Shown here one piece after another: positions 28,601 to 36,216 of a DNA stretch of 61,549 nt. Location of the stretch: the NCBI GenBank assembly GCA_019242475.1, contig JAFAVK010000005.1:1-61549 (forward strand). Direction: 5' to 3'. How positions within the stretch are numbered: the first letter of the stretch is position 1; the number at the start of each line of letters is the position of its first letter. Under the pieces are notes generated by a model, which saw only the letters and a list, made by a program, of their open reading frames with translations, was not told the origin of the DNA and ran no database searches. Source of the stretch: Acidobacteriota bacterium (GTDB lineage: Bacteria > Acidobacteriota > Blastocatellia > Pyrinomonadales > Pyrinomonadaceae). Both the position numbers and the translations under genes were made by a program.

Positions 28601-31600
28601 GCCCTCCGTCGTGCTGCCTGCTACCGATAAGCCTCGCAGACGAATCGAGGGTTTGCGTCTTCGACAGATAGATGCCGTCGAGCCAAGTGCTCTCGGCTGA
28701 CGGCGTATTACCCGCGCCGCGGTTCTCCACGCGCCAGTTGAGCTGCATCGGCTGTCCGGCGAATCCGGACTCGGGGGCCTGCACGAGCGACACCTGTAGG
28801 TCGGGGAGCGGCGGGACTTGAAGGCTGATCGCCTGGCTCCGCGTGTTGTTGTTTTCGTTGTCCTCTGTCACCGCGTTGCCGCCGTCGGCGCGGACGGTGA
28901 AGAAGTAAGTGCCGAACAGCCCGCGCGGGAGATGCACGTCCGCGGAGGCGGCGTAGCTCTCGCCCGCGTTCAGGTAGCTGACGTTCGACACGTCGAGTTG
29001 AAGGGACTCGTCGCCGCCCGCCTGATTCGGCGAGAGGGAGAGTTTGTCGCGCCACTCGGAGGCGTTCGTCGAGCCGCCGCCGGCGTTCCTGACCGTCCAG
29101 CGCACCGTGACGGTCTGGTCGAAGAAGGCCGTGGGCGGGGCCTGAATCGAATCGACGACGAGGTCGGGGAATGCGGGCCGGCTCACCGTAACCGGCACCG
29201 CACGCCAGTTGTTGCCCTCGTTACCGCCCTCGTCCACGTTGTTGTCGGCGTCCGCGGAGACGATGAGGAAATACTGTCCGTCCGCGGGCACCGCGGCGCG
29301 GGGGATGCTGACCTGCTGGATGCGCGGCGGCGTGCTCTGGCCGCCGTCGAGCGAGCCGTCGAACGGGAACTGCGCCAACAGCGTGTCGCCTCCGGGCTGA
29401 TCGTCGGCAGAGAAGTAAACCTTATCAGTCCACGGGCCGCCCGCACGGCCCGGGCCGTCGTTTGCGTCCACCCACGAGACCTCGAACGCGCTGTCCGCTA
29501 CTGCCTGGGGCGGCGCGCTGAGTGAAGCGACCCGTAAATCAGGGCGCGGCGCGTTCACCTTCAACGTTGCCGTCGTCGTCGCCCCGAAGTAGGAAGCCGT
29601 AATGGTAACCGGCGTGTCTGACGTGACTGTGTTTGTCGTAACGGTGAACGTCCCGCGGGTCGAGCCCTGGGGGATGGTGATAGTTTCGGGCGCGTTTGCC
29701 GCGGCGCTATTACTGCTGGAGAGGGAGACCGTCGCTCCGCCCGCCGGCGCGGGATTCCGGAGGGTGACCGTTCCCGTCGAAGACTCTCCGCCGGTGACGG
29801 CCGAGGGCGTAAGAGACAGCGAAGATAGCGGCAGGGGAGGGCCGACGACGAGATTGTCAAAGATGTGCGGGCCGGTAAAAGCGCTGGAGTTGCCGAGAAC
29901 GAAGACGGAGCCGGGCGGTGTAGTCGAGGGGTTCACCGCCGGGCCGAACGAGAAAATCACCGGGTCGGGCGTCAAGCCGTCGTTGTAGTGGACGGTTATG
30001 GTCGCACTTAAATCCGCATTTACCACGCCCGAAATACGCGCCCTCGTCAAGTCCTTATAATTCCTTTGGCCCGACGCCTGCGCCGCCTCCTGAACCATGC
30101 CGCCCCCGCTTTGGTAGCCTCGTGTCACAGGTCTTGAGCCCGAATACTGGAAGAACATCAACTGTGAGTTGTTGAATGAAGGTGGGGGCAGAGACGTGAC
30201 GGGCGCGGTATTAAAAGCTATTTGCCAGCCGCCGCCATCGCCATCCAGGGTGCGGAAATCGAATGAGAAGGCAGCCGGGAATGAGGTCGGGAGTGTGCGG
30301 TAGATGCCGCCCGCCAAGTTAGGACATCCGGGTGCGACCAGTTCACCGCCCGTTAAGCTTATGTTCGGGCTGTCAAACTGATTACACCACCAGCTAGACC
30401 ATCCGTTGCCGACAACGCCGTCTGGTCTATTAAAGTCATCCTGGAAGGTCGTGTCCATCAACAGGTGCAATTCGATCCAGTCAACCGCTAACCAGTCGCC
30501 GCTGGCCGCCGTCGATCTGTTAAATAGAGTGATGCGATAACTCGACGGATTGGCCGTGGATTCGAAATCCTTCTGCGCCCAGTTCGTGAAACGAGTCCCG
30601 AAGGGTGCGCCATGCGGCACGCCGGCGGGGCCACTAAAGCTGTCCATTCCGTTGGCCTGTACCGCAATGGCATATTGAGATAAATCTGTTCCGTGATCGT
30701 CTGCCACCATTGCCGCTCTAAAAAAGGCACCCTTTATGGAGTCAGGATTTACCGACGGGGGAAGTGTGAAATGCCAGGTGGCGACTTGGCCCGTATAAAG
30801 AATGTCTGCCGCGCCGTCTGCCGCGCCGTAATTTCCAAAGCCGGACAGTTCCTTTCGCAGAACCACCTCTGTGGGTAATGAAGTAACCGAAGGGGTGGGG
30901 TCTGTGAAATTTGAAGCAGTGGTAGGGGGTTCCGGCTGTGGCTTGCACCTGCCCGCGCTGCCGGCGTTGTAGATGGCTTGGATTTCTGAAGTAGTAAGGG
31001 CGCGGTTGTAGAGGCCGATCTCGTCTATGAAGCCGCTCCAAAACCCGCGCGGATTACCAACACCATCACCGTAAGCCCCGATGCGTATGGGGCTGATGCT
31101 GTTGGAGATCGAAGTGACTGTGGCCGATTCGACGAGCGTGCCGGGGGCCTCGACGCCGTTGACGTAGATTTTCACCTCCTGGGTCGCCGCGTCGAAGGTC
31201 GCGGCGACGTGCTGCCACACGCCGACCGTCAGCACGGGACTGTTCGTATCCATGGTACGGTCAGGGGACGGGCCGCCGCTTTGGCTTACCTCAAACCGCA
31301 GGCGGCCCGTCCCCTGATCCAGCAAGGCCCAACTTCTCTCACCTCCACCATACTTCGAGGCGATGATGTGTTCACCCAGTCCGTTCGGCTTCACCCAGGC
31401 GTCGAGGGTTATGGCCGTCGGGGTGTTGAGCGTTGAACTGTTAGGGATTTCGACATAGTCATTCACTCCGTCGAAGCTGAACGCCTGCCCGACCACGCCG
31501 GATGCGAACGTAGTGCCGTTTTGAAGCGAGCCACGATTGCCGCCTATGACGTCTCTGGCATCGCCGTCGGCCGGCCACCAGCCGACCATTCCTGAAGGCG

Positions 31601-32825
31601 GTTGCGCGCAACCGGACGCTGCCCGTCGTGCCGTGAACTGCACCGAGTAGTCACGGGGATTAAGGTTCTCCGGCGTGTACGCATGCCCGACGACTGCGTC
31701 AACAAATTGTCCGAAGTACTGATAACCGGGCCCGGCGGCGGGGCTGTCGAATTCGATCACGCCGAAGCCGGCGCTGCCGGTACTGGCGCCGTCCTTCCAG
31801 CCGAACGTGCAGTTCGTTCCGACCACGTCACTCCCCGCGACTAAATCGAAGGGGAAAGTCTGCACACCTGTGGCGTTGTTCGTCCTTGTCGCGCCGGTGC
31901 CCGTAATCGTCCAGCTCGTCTGGGACGTCTGGCACGCGATCAGCGGCGTCACCAGCCTGCCCGCGGTCGGGGGCGAGTTGTTAAAAAAGCTCCACGAGGT
32001 GACGACTGCGCCGGGGCTCGGGAAGAAGCCGTTGTAAAACCACATCTGGCCGCCCCCGGTGTCAATCGTGCTTCTGTGGATAACGGGATCACCTATGGTA
32101 TCGACCGCCTTGCACTTTCCAGCGCTGCCGGCGTTGTAGACGGCTTGGATTTCTGTGGCGGTGAGGGCGCGGTTGTAGATTGCCACTTCGTCAATAACGC
32201 CGTCTTCAAGCGGGTGGTAAGCAAGGCCCTCGCCCGCGCCGATCAGGAAAGAGTTGACGGCGGGAAGACTGGCGGGCACGCCGCTGCTGCTTTCGCCGAC
32301 CAACTGTCCGTTTAAGTAAATACTAGCCGTCCCGCCGCCGGTGATGGTCATGGCGACGTGGTTGAATTGATTAAACTGGACGGTAGGACCTACCTCGATG
32401 TCCGTATGAGTTCCGGGATTATAGAAAAGCCGGTTATTGGGGCTAATCAGTATGCGATATGTGCAGCAGCCTTCGGAACTGACGATGCCGCTGTAGCCGG
32501 AATGGCTGGTAACTTTGAACCAGGCTTCGATTGTTAATTGGTTGCGGGCGGAAAAGTCATAACTTCCGGGGAAGCTTACGCCCGAGTTCTTCACCCGGAA
32601 CCCGTCGCCTACTATCGCCGGTTCAAATGTAACCGGCCCGACGAAGCCCCCGTTGCTTGAGCCGACAATATCATTTGCATTCCCGTCGCCAGGCCACCAG
32701 TTGATCAGGCCCGAAGGCGGCGACACACAACTTTGCGCATGCTGGGTTCTGGGCGCAGTTGTAATTAGGAGCAGGAGTATGACGAGGATGAGGAGCGGCA
32801 GATAGGCCCGGGGGACATCAGACAT
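22659..32825 (-). CDS. Giant LamG/CARDB/dockerin multidomain surface protein
   Basis: I start at the ATG at 32825, preceded by AAGGGAG and opening into a signal anchor ('LPLLILVILLLLITTAP'); an upstream ATG at 32855 is possible. The protein is about 3388 residues. Two LamG-like modules ('GLINWWPGDGNANDIVG' and 'GMVGWWPADGDARDVIGG', each ending 'IQAVYNAGSAGKC' or similar) occupy roughly 30-250 and 395-625. Beta-sandwich modules follow. Eight CARDB repeats ('PDLVVDSIQAPP...VRWTVRNAG') span about 1095-2090. Next come an IPT/TIG-like module, a Cys-rich AT-richer segment (about 2235-2610), 'DPNDKIGPTG' with a 'ITDQLDPNLD' module, a second IPT module, a Thr-Pro linker, a type I dockerin-like pair ('GDLNLDGVVNTADM', 'ADVNHDCFVDVNDLA') and two carboxypeptidase-regulatory-like modules. 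It is probably a cell-surface adhesin or scaffold. Confidence 0.9.
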   Translation of the reverse strand: MSDVPRAYLPLLILVILLLLITTAPRTQHAQSCVSPPSGLINWWPGDGNANDIVGSSNGGFVGPVTFEPAIVGDGFRVKNSGVSFPGSYDFSARNQLTIEAWFKVTSHSGYSGIVSSEGCCTYRILISPNNRLFYNPGTHTDIEVGPTVQFNQFNHVAMTITGGGTASIYLNGQLVGESSSGVPASLPAVNSFLIGAGEGLAYHPLEDGVIDEVAIYNRALTATEIQAVYNAGSAGKCKAVDTIGDPVIHRSTIDTGGGQMWFYNGFFPSPGAVVTSWSFFNNSPPTAGRLVTPLIACQTSQTSWTITGTGATRTNNATGVQTFPFDLVAGSDVVGTNCTFGWKDGASTGSAGFGVIEFDSPAAGPGYQYFGQFVDAVVGHAYTPENLNPRDYSVQFTARRAASGCAQPPSGMVGWWPADGDARDVIGGNRGSLQNGTTFASGVVGQAFSFDGVNDYVEIPNSSTLNTPTAITLDAWVKPNGLGEHIIASKYGGGERSWALLDQGTGRLRFEVSQSGGPSPDRTMDTNSPVLTVGVWQHVAATFDAATQEVKIYVNGVEAPGTLVESATVTSISNSISPIRIGAYGDGVGNPRGFWSGFIDEIGLYNRALTTSEIQAIYNAGSAGRCKPQPEPPTTASNFTDPTPSVTSLPTEVVLRKELSGFGNYGAADGAADILYTGQVATWHFTLPPSVNPDSIKGAFFRAAMVADDHGTDLSQYAIAVQANGMDSFSGPAGVPHGAPFGTRFTNWAQKDFESTANPSSYRITLFNRSTAASGDWLAVDWIELHLLMDTTFQDDFNRPDGVVGNGWSSWWCNQFDSPNISLTGGELVAPGCPNLAGGIYRTLPTSFPAAFSFDFRTLDGDGGGWQIAFNTAPVTSLPPPSFNNSQLMFFQYSGSRPVTRGYQSGGGMVQEAAQASGQRNYKDLTRARISGVVNADLSATITVHYNDGLTPDPVIFSFGPAVNPSTTPPGSVFVLGNSSAFTGPHIFDNLVVGPPLPLSSLSLTPSAVTGGESSTGTVTLRNPAPAGGATVSLSSSNSAAANAPETITIPQGSTRGTFTVTTNTVTSDTPVTITASYFGATTTATLKVNAPRPDLRVASLSAPPQAVADSAFEVSWVDANDGPGRAGGPWTDKVYFSADDQPGGDTLLAQFPFDGSLDGGQSTPPRIQQVSIPRAAVPADGQYFLIVSADADNNVDEGGNEGNNWRAVPVTVSRPAFPDLVVDSIQAPPTAFFDQTVTVRWTVRNAGGGSTNASEWRDKLSLSPNQAGGDESLQLDVSNVSYLNAGESYAASADVHLPRGLFGTYFFTVRADGGNAVTEDNENNNTRSQAISLQVPPLPDLQVSLVQAPESGFAGQPMQLNWRVENRGAGNTPSAESTWLDGIYLSKTQTLDSSARLIGSRQHDGGLAHESGYTVGNFSVNIPVDVAGDWHVFVVADYQNKVYEFVNENNNASLDARHTIHIQATPPDLTVSAIETQGTAAAGSQVTVNWKVRNQGAFDAGPGWFDTVYLSTDAAPDPSADTPVATVFRPSSLGPGLEYSASATIGLPACASGTYFLFVFADSRNQIFESDPNFDAERNNFSQAHPIQITLAPPDLQVTAMSNPPTGNAGQTVPVTWTVTNQGTGPTAESAWEDRVYLSQTTTFDKNTALLAGSFTHGGALAAGSSYTRTEAVAIPSGAQGVYHVFILTDSLGQVEECAGEGNNAASGPDTINVINNQPPPPDLTVTNVSAPGSAFTGQTVAVQWTVSNAGSAVASNSAWNDVVYLSTDPTLNNGDTRVATKLVKGPLATGASYSAQAEAVIPVVPAGMYFLIVKADGDDYIPEGQHEDDNVGAAAVTVGAPSVDLQVPGVEAPAQAFSGRGMAVSWRVRNAGAMQTFAQQWTDYVLLSRDQILDPTDPVIGFQPHTSPLESGGEYTASVNATVPPGLSGPYYVFVRTDYHNQVAETAEENNVGGPAAVSLQLSPPVDLTVVSIEPPADASPGERATLRWVVRNAGANTATGSWTDAVYLSTDATWDINDALVGRVGHGGPVAPGETYAGELTAALPAVNPGQYHVIVRTDVHNNVRESDETNNTTASAGTTAVDVPELQLGVPFDTTLQTGQERYHKVNAPAGETLLYTLHAEQQDASTELYARAGAMPSRSAFDYLFTRPGEADQEIVIPNTVSGFYYDLMRGESVSGTTPATIKAETVPFSIRSVTPARIGDNGQVTLTLHGAKFQDGATVQLTGNGTTQTAAKVTVLDSATIKARFFLTNVPHGTYDVVLTSLSGESVSKLQGVTIETATGLLIDLSVDGNLSPRVGRRLSADGLVQNIGNIDLPVVRVMASFPGNVRMGWSRPLDSRPFRSLCPPDAWPCDWENNSITAVSAKGQTVDAFYLRDMAPGETVAFSNHVTKFLAGSFRISLTARAMSYDTYISELEQTAELLRQSLINKPQQGLPAPLVTHLNSAQDWWADFKELYINYGLVDSDGNSQQRSLKQKAIGNKQAGAAADPDCVQLCTVVEYGQCFTEAQGIIIACTTLTSPFNISSCVVGAGLYLTWCISESGEECESICEQIHEVRECGVRGWFRNRVFHYEVRLDGCGDATNARDPNDKIGPTGYGPQEFIGTQQSLPYTIDFENVATATAAAQRIRITDQLDPNLDARTFRLKEIGFGSYRVAVPENRAFYQARVQLGEEFGNLLADISAGVDVATGQVTWTLTAIDPQTGEQPASAALGLLPPNDETGRGQGYVTYTVQPKATAPTGTQLANSATITFDTEEPITTNTVTNTLDADPPASAVAPLPAASEQTFLLPWSGEDPASGSGLQSFDIWVSENGGPYQPFLGGTTATSAQFTGNPGSTYRFYSVARDNAGNVEAAPAAPDALTTVTPLPNPVPTLTALNPSSAAAGGPQLTLTAAGANFVNGSVLNWNGSPRATTFVTSSQVTAAIPASDIVHDGGATVTVTNPAPGGGSSNPLTFNIAPAATPTPTPTPTPTPTTTPTPTPTPVPTPTPTPTPTATPTPTPTPTPTSVCVGDLNLDGVVNTADMEIVRSAFGSRCGTPEYRAAADVNHDCFVDVNDLAIVSRDLGCTWTPPRFGISGRVADGAGTGIGDVTLTLSGSQSAATQTDSSGAYYFPNLSAGNYVVTPTLTGFSFNPASLSFADLGSNQAANFNGAQNTFSIVGRATFGNVGLGGVTITVGGSRSLAATTDAGGNYLIPNLPQVGSYTMTASRANYDFTPPSQTLSSPNGNQTANFAATVSPGVPILVSEENSTRAIAVDSVLWLPDPFQLNYSSLWGVDRRTRVTLFAMNFDLQPGENVSAVTADAEDASHRSYPLTVENVGQVAGLDWLRYVVVRLNDEMGGVGDVLVRINVHGKSSNRVRLGVGHVGGGPPDDTWAVPTPGRGPR
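23798..23932. repeat. Microsatellite encoding a Thr-Pro linker
   Basis: A run of GGCGTC/GGAGTC/GGCGTA-type hexamers inside the giant protein gene encodes alternating Thr and Pro before the dockerin-like module. Its length is likely to vary by slippage without breaking the frame. Confidence 0.85.
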
Positions 32826-33154
32826 GACACGCACTCCCTTGGGGTGAAGGAGCAAAGCGCCCGATATCCGGGACGGCGCAGTGAGAAAATCCGACTCACT
32901 GGGAAATGATGATTGACGTGATAGGCGGGTCTGCCGGCAGTGCAGGCTCGTCCGTGAATGCGCTGAGCGGGTGGTCGTGCAGGCGACTTACCCTAACAAC
33001 TCATCAGGTAAGTGGAACTTTCTGCCAACACGGCCGGGATGTTATCCCCACTGAAGAAAGGCGTCAGTGTTTTTGCCGGGCCCGATGGCCTCAGAGTTGT
33101 GAGTCATGGAAAGCCTTCCTGCAAAGCCGCGATCAGGTCTTTCCGCCGTGATGC
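32826..33154. other. Intergenic region upstream of the giant protein gene
   Basis: These 329 bp separate two minus-strand genes. A CACTGA...TCAGTG hairpin near 33050-33070 is seen, followed on the plus strand by TTTTT. No gene or known riboswitch is recognised. Confidence 0.35.
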
Positions 33155-33748
33155 TCAACCCCCACCTTTCTTACACCTTTTGTGAAGACTCGCGGCCACG
33201 CCCAACAGGCCCGCGCCGAGCAGCAACACCGTGGCCGGCTCGGGGACGGTGTTGACCACCACAGTCCCCCCTTGAACGTCGGTAGCAATCGGAGAAAGGT
33301 TGGAATCAAGCAACGTAACGTCAGATATGGTTATCGGGCTTGAGCCGGGGATCAAACTGGAAAAATTAAAAGTAGCCAGAACCCCGCTCCCATTGACCCC
33401 CGAAACAGGCCCCAGCAACGTGTTAGCAGTTAATGTAATTGTCCCAGCCGCGTTATTGATATTTCCGGGGATGAAGAAAGTCCCGCCCCCGCCGGACAAA
33501 AAAGAGCCTTCGCTAATGCTGTTGGCCGACAGAACCGTCGGGTCAAATCTGAGGGCGAACTGGTAAGCAAACAGGTTGCTCACGTTGGTGATGGAGACGC
33601 TTAGAGTAAACGTCTGGTTGACGCCGACCACAGTGTTCGACGGCTGGACGATAACGACAGGGTCTGCATGAGCGGTCAACGAGGAGAGCGCGATAACGGC
33701 AAACACTGCCAAGGGCATACCCAAAGCCCTGCGTTTAATCTCCTTCAT
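33155..33748 (-). CDS. Cohesin-domain protein with PEP-CTERM sorting signal
   Basis: The 197-residue protein has a signal peptide ('LAVFAVIALSSLTAHA'). Its central domain (about 35-165) follows the cohesin pattern: 'VVGVNQTFTLSVSITNVSNL', 'AYQFALRFDPTVLSANS', 'GSGVLATFNFSSL' and 'SPITISDVTLLD'. The C-terminus is a PEP-CTERM signal: 'VPEPATVLLLGAGLLGVAA' followed by a basic tail. Proteins of this class are anchored or processed by an exosortase, which is not encoded in the window. Its position directly upstream of the dockerin-bearing giant protein, on the same strand, suggests that the two bind each other at the surface (inference). Confidence 0.85.
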   Translation of the reverse strand: MKEIKRRALGMPLAVFAVIALSSLTAHADPVVIVQPSNTVVGVNQTFTLSVSITNVSNLFAYQFALRFDPTVLSANSISEGSFLSGGGGTFFIPGNINNAAGTITLTANTLLGPVSGVNGSGVLATFNFSSLIPGSSPITISDVTLLDSNLSPIATDVQGGTVVVNTVPEPATVLLLGAGLLGVAASLHKRCKKGGG

Positions 33749-34106
33749 CTCCTCCGGCCTCCTTGTTGAGAACCTTTCCGTTTAGGAAGGCGGAACCGAA
33801 TTTCCATTCCGGTAGAAAGGGGTCACGTCGGGGAATGTAGGTATGACAACATCCCCCTTTGATCAGCCGATGAATGAAGTTCCTTACGGGAGTGAAGCTC
33901 TCGATGGGCGTTTCGTCGTCGAGCCTAAGGGAGCAAGACTCTCGAACCAGTCACTTAGGGCGCAAAGCTTAAACTCGGGTCGTGAAGAAGTCAACGAAAA
34001 GATTCAAGGAATGCCCCACCGTCGGCGAGGATAAAAATTTCGCCCTTCTTCGCCGTCGGCGGTCGCCCGTTCCTCTGTCCGTCAAAAACTTGTCACTACA
34101 TGGGAG
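33749..34106. other. Intergenic region upstream of the cohesin gene
   Basis: These 358 bp contain no supported gene. A CTCCTCCGG stretch near 33750 is the complement of the ribosome binding site of the PEP-CTERM gene. The rest shows no recognisable element. Confidence 0.35.
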
Positions 34107-34330
34107 TTAACTGTCGGGCGGCTGCCGGCCCGCCACAATCCAGTTGCGTCGGACTTCGACCGCCACCTCGTTGTTCAGCTTGAGATCGATTACTGCCGCA
34201 CGGCCCACCGGTGTCAGTCCGACGACCTTCGCGCCGTCCGCGCTCCAGCTAAAATGTTCGTGCCAATTATCCGTGCGTGGATTGTAGAGCGGCACAACAT
34301 CTCCGGTGAGCGGATCGGGGCTTCGATGTG
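34107..34330 (-). pseudogene. HNH endonuclease C-terminal remnant
   Basis: Read from about 34330 on the minus strand, the product is 'RSPDPLTGDVVPLYNPRTDN', then 'WHEHFSWSADGAKVVGLTPV', then 'GRAAVIDLKLNNE...RRNWIVAG'. This is the conserved C-terminal part of a common HNH endonuclease family, where 'DPLTGE-VPLFNPR-W-EHF-W-GLTPIGRATV-LRLN' follows the HNH motif. The catalytic HNH half is missing, because upstream of 34330 the sequence changes to unrelated DNA. The remnant is therefore 5'-truncated and probably not functional. Confidence 0.7.
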
Positions 34331-34983
34331 AGTGCCTTTATAGCGGTTGCATAAGCTGCATGACAGCCACAGCCCGTGTTCATAGAGCGCATCATCTCAT
34401 CAAACTCGCGCTAACAGCCTCAAGTGAGAATCTGACCGTCCCTGCGGGCCGCCAGCCGAGTGCCGCTGGCGGAAGACAGCTTGGCAGGCGAGTAGGGCCG
34501 ACGCCTGTGGATGGTGATGCCTAGCGAAACAGACCCCGGCGAGTTTGCGAAAAAGTTGTAAAGGGCTAGCTGGTGGTGTAAGGTGTGGGCGCTGGTGACG
34601 GCAATCTCGATTCGAGACCTGAATTGGGGCCTCGCCTGCCGCTTGCCTTATACTCTTTGGCCCTTACTCGTAATCTTAAGTTTTATCCATCTAGAACTCT
34701 TCATAAAGCTTTTGGGTGTGAGACATAGATGAACGGCGTGGCCGCCCGCCTCGTACCATAAACGGCAGGCCGCGCCTAAGGTCGTTGAGTTATAGACCCG
34801 CGCCCCGGAAGGCAAATGTTGTCACGGGCGGACAGCGGCGTTCACGTAACGCCAGGTTGTCGGGATGTAGTTTTAATCGGCCGCTCGTTGGCCGACTTTG
34901 TCTGTTAGCTATTGGCCGCTTCACCGAGCCGCGATGGCTTCGTGGTGCTGTCCGCTCCAGTCGAATCCTCAACAAAGTCGAAG
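34331..34983. other. Intergenic region with remnants
   Basis: This 653-bp stretch follows the HNH remnant. It includes 34371-34411, similar to 17767-17808 and probably part of the same decayed gene family. The rest (including an AT-richer patch at 34640-34720) shows no convincing gene. The membrane protein gene that follows could use an earlier start, but nothing supports it. Confidence 0.4.
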
Positions 34984-36216
34984 ATGATGAGATACTACCT
35001 CCTGGCCTTCGCCAACTTTCTGGCCGCGGTCGGCGGGGGGGCCATCCTGAGTTCGGCATTCGGGTCGCTCAAAGGCTCGCTCCCCGACGGCCCCTACGTG
35101 GCGTTCTTCGTGGGCATCACGCTCGGCCTCGTCTTTCAACTGCTCGTGCCGCCGCGGCTCTCGGCGCGTACCGCGCCGTGGTTCTCGGTCGCCGTCGGCC
35201 CCGTCTCGCTGGCGCTCGCGTGGCTGTTCGTCACCCACTCCGACCGCGAGCTGCTGAACGGCCCCGCGGCCTACGTCTTCGTCATCGTCCTGAGCGTCCG
35301 GTTCGGGCTGTGGTTCTTTTCGAGGGCGCTGCGCGCGCAGACCGCGGGGCGCAAGAGCCAGGGGGTCGCGCTGATCGAGCTGGGCTACTTCAGCGGCATG
35401 GTGCTCGGGCTCGTCGCACAGGCCCGCTGGCAGTACGGGATGCTGCCCGCGCTGCTCGCAGACGCGCTGCTGCAACCTCTGGCCGGGTTCATAGACATCA
35501 TCAACGCTGACGGCCGAGAGGCCCCCGCGGGCGATGCGGCAGAGCCCGCGAGGTCGGCGGAGGTGCCCGCCGTCGTCGATGTCGCGCCTGCCGAAAGGGG
35601 CTGGTACTGGCGTCTGACCGCGGCCGTCGTCTGCCTCACCGTCGGCTTTCAGGGGGTTACCTTCAGCATCGACCATCATGACGACTCGCTGGGGCCGTAC
35701 GTCATGGCCTGCTTCTACGGCGGCGTGGCCCTCTCGGCCCTCTTCTGCATGAGCTTCCAGCTCAGGTTCGACTGGGGCGAGGCGGACGGCGGAGCCGCGC
35801 TGCACGCGACCATCCGCTCGGAGCGTGAGGGCGCTTGGCCGAAGGCGAGCTTCGGGCTGATCACTTTGGCGGCGGCCGTGAGCATGGTGACGGCCGTCTC
35901 GGCGCGCGCCTCGGGGCCGTACATCTCGCGCTTGGAGTTCCCGCTCATCGCGGCCGCGGCCTTCATCTACCAGATACTCGTGCTCTCGCTGCTCGACCAC
36001 ATCGGGAGGGCCGGGAGCTTCGCGCGTTTTAAAGAGGGGATAAAGCTGACCTACCTGATACTCGGCATCGGGACGGTGCTGTGCATCCTCGCCTTGAACA
36101 GCTCGCCGCAGAGCCACGCCGCGCGAATCGCGGTCACTGTGGCCTGCGCCCTCATCTCCTTCTACGTGGTACGCAGGCCGGTGGCCGCGCGCGCGTGTGA
36201 GGCGCGGCTGCGCTAG
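34984..36216 (+). CDS. Polytopic membrane protein of unknown function
   Basis: The start is placed at the ATG at 34984 because the protein opens there with a hydrophobic helix ('YYLLAFANFLAAVGGGAILS'); the upstream extension is polar. The 410 residues hold about ten hydrophobic segments in two groups separated by a soluble Ala/Glu-rich loop (about 200-235). Examples are 'VAFFVGITLGLVFQLLVPP', 'AAYVFVIVLSVRFGLWFFS' and 'PLIAAAAFIYQILVLSLLD'. The size and two-half plan resemble secondary transporters, but I see no family signature. The stop codon overlaps the stop of the convergent methyltransferase gene by 4 bp. Confidence 0.7.
   Translation: MMRYYLLAFANFLAAVGGGAILSSAFGSLKGSLPDGPYVAFFVGITLGLVFQLLVPPRLSARTAPWFSVAVGPVSLALAWLFVTHSDRELLNGPAAYVFVIVLSVRFGLWFFSRALRAQTAGRKSQGVALIELGYFSGMVLGLVAQARWQYGMLPALLADALLQPLAGFIDIINADGREAPAGDAAEPARSAEVPAVVDVAPAERGWYWRLTAAVVCLTVGFQGVTFSIDHHDDSLGPYVMACFYGGVALSALFCMSFQLRFDWGEADGGAALHATIRSEREGAWPKASFGLITLAAAVSMVTAVSARASGPYISRLEFPLIAAAAFIYQILVLSLLDHIGRAGSFARFKEGIKLTYLILGIGTVLCILALNSSPQSHAARIAVTVACALISFYVVRRPVAARACEARLR

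Noticed and set aside
33001..33150. CAAAGCC-type motifs resembling a c-di-GMP riboswitch upstream of the surface protein genes
   Set aside because: The order and spacing of the conserved blocks do not match the known aptamer on either strand.
33843..34034. 63-residue plus-strand frame upstream of the HNH remnant
   Set aside because: No homology pattern, no ribosome binding site, and no neighbours on the same strand.
34420..34620. Structured-looking sequence that could be intron RNA next to the HNH remnant
   Set aside because: No group II domain V-like hairpin or group I core sequence could be seen.
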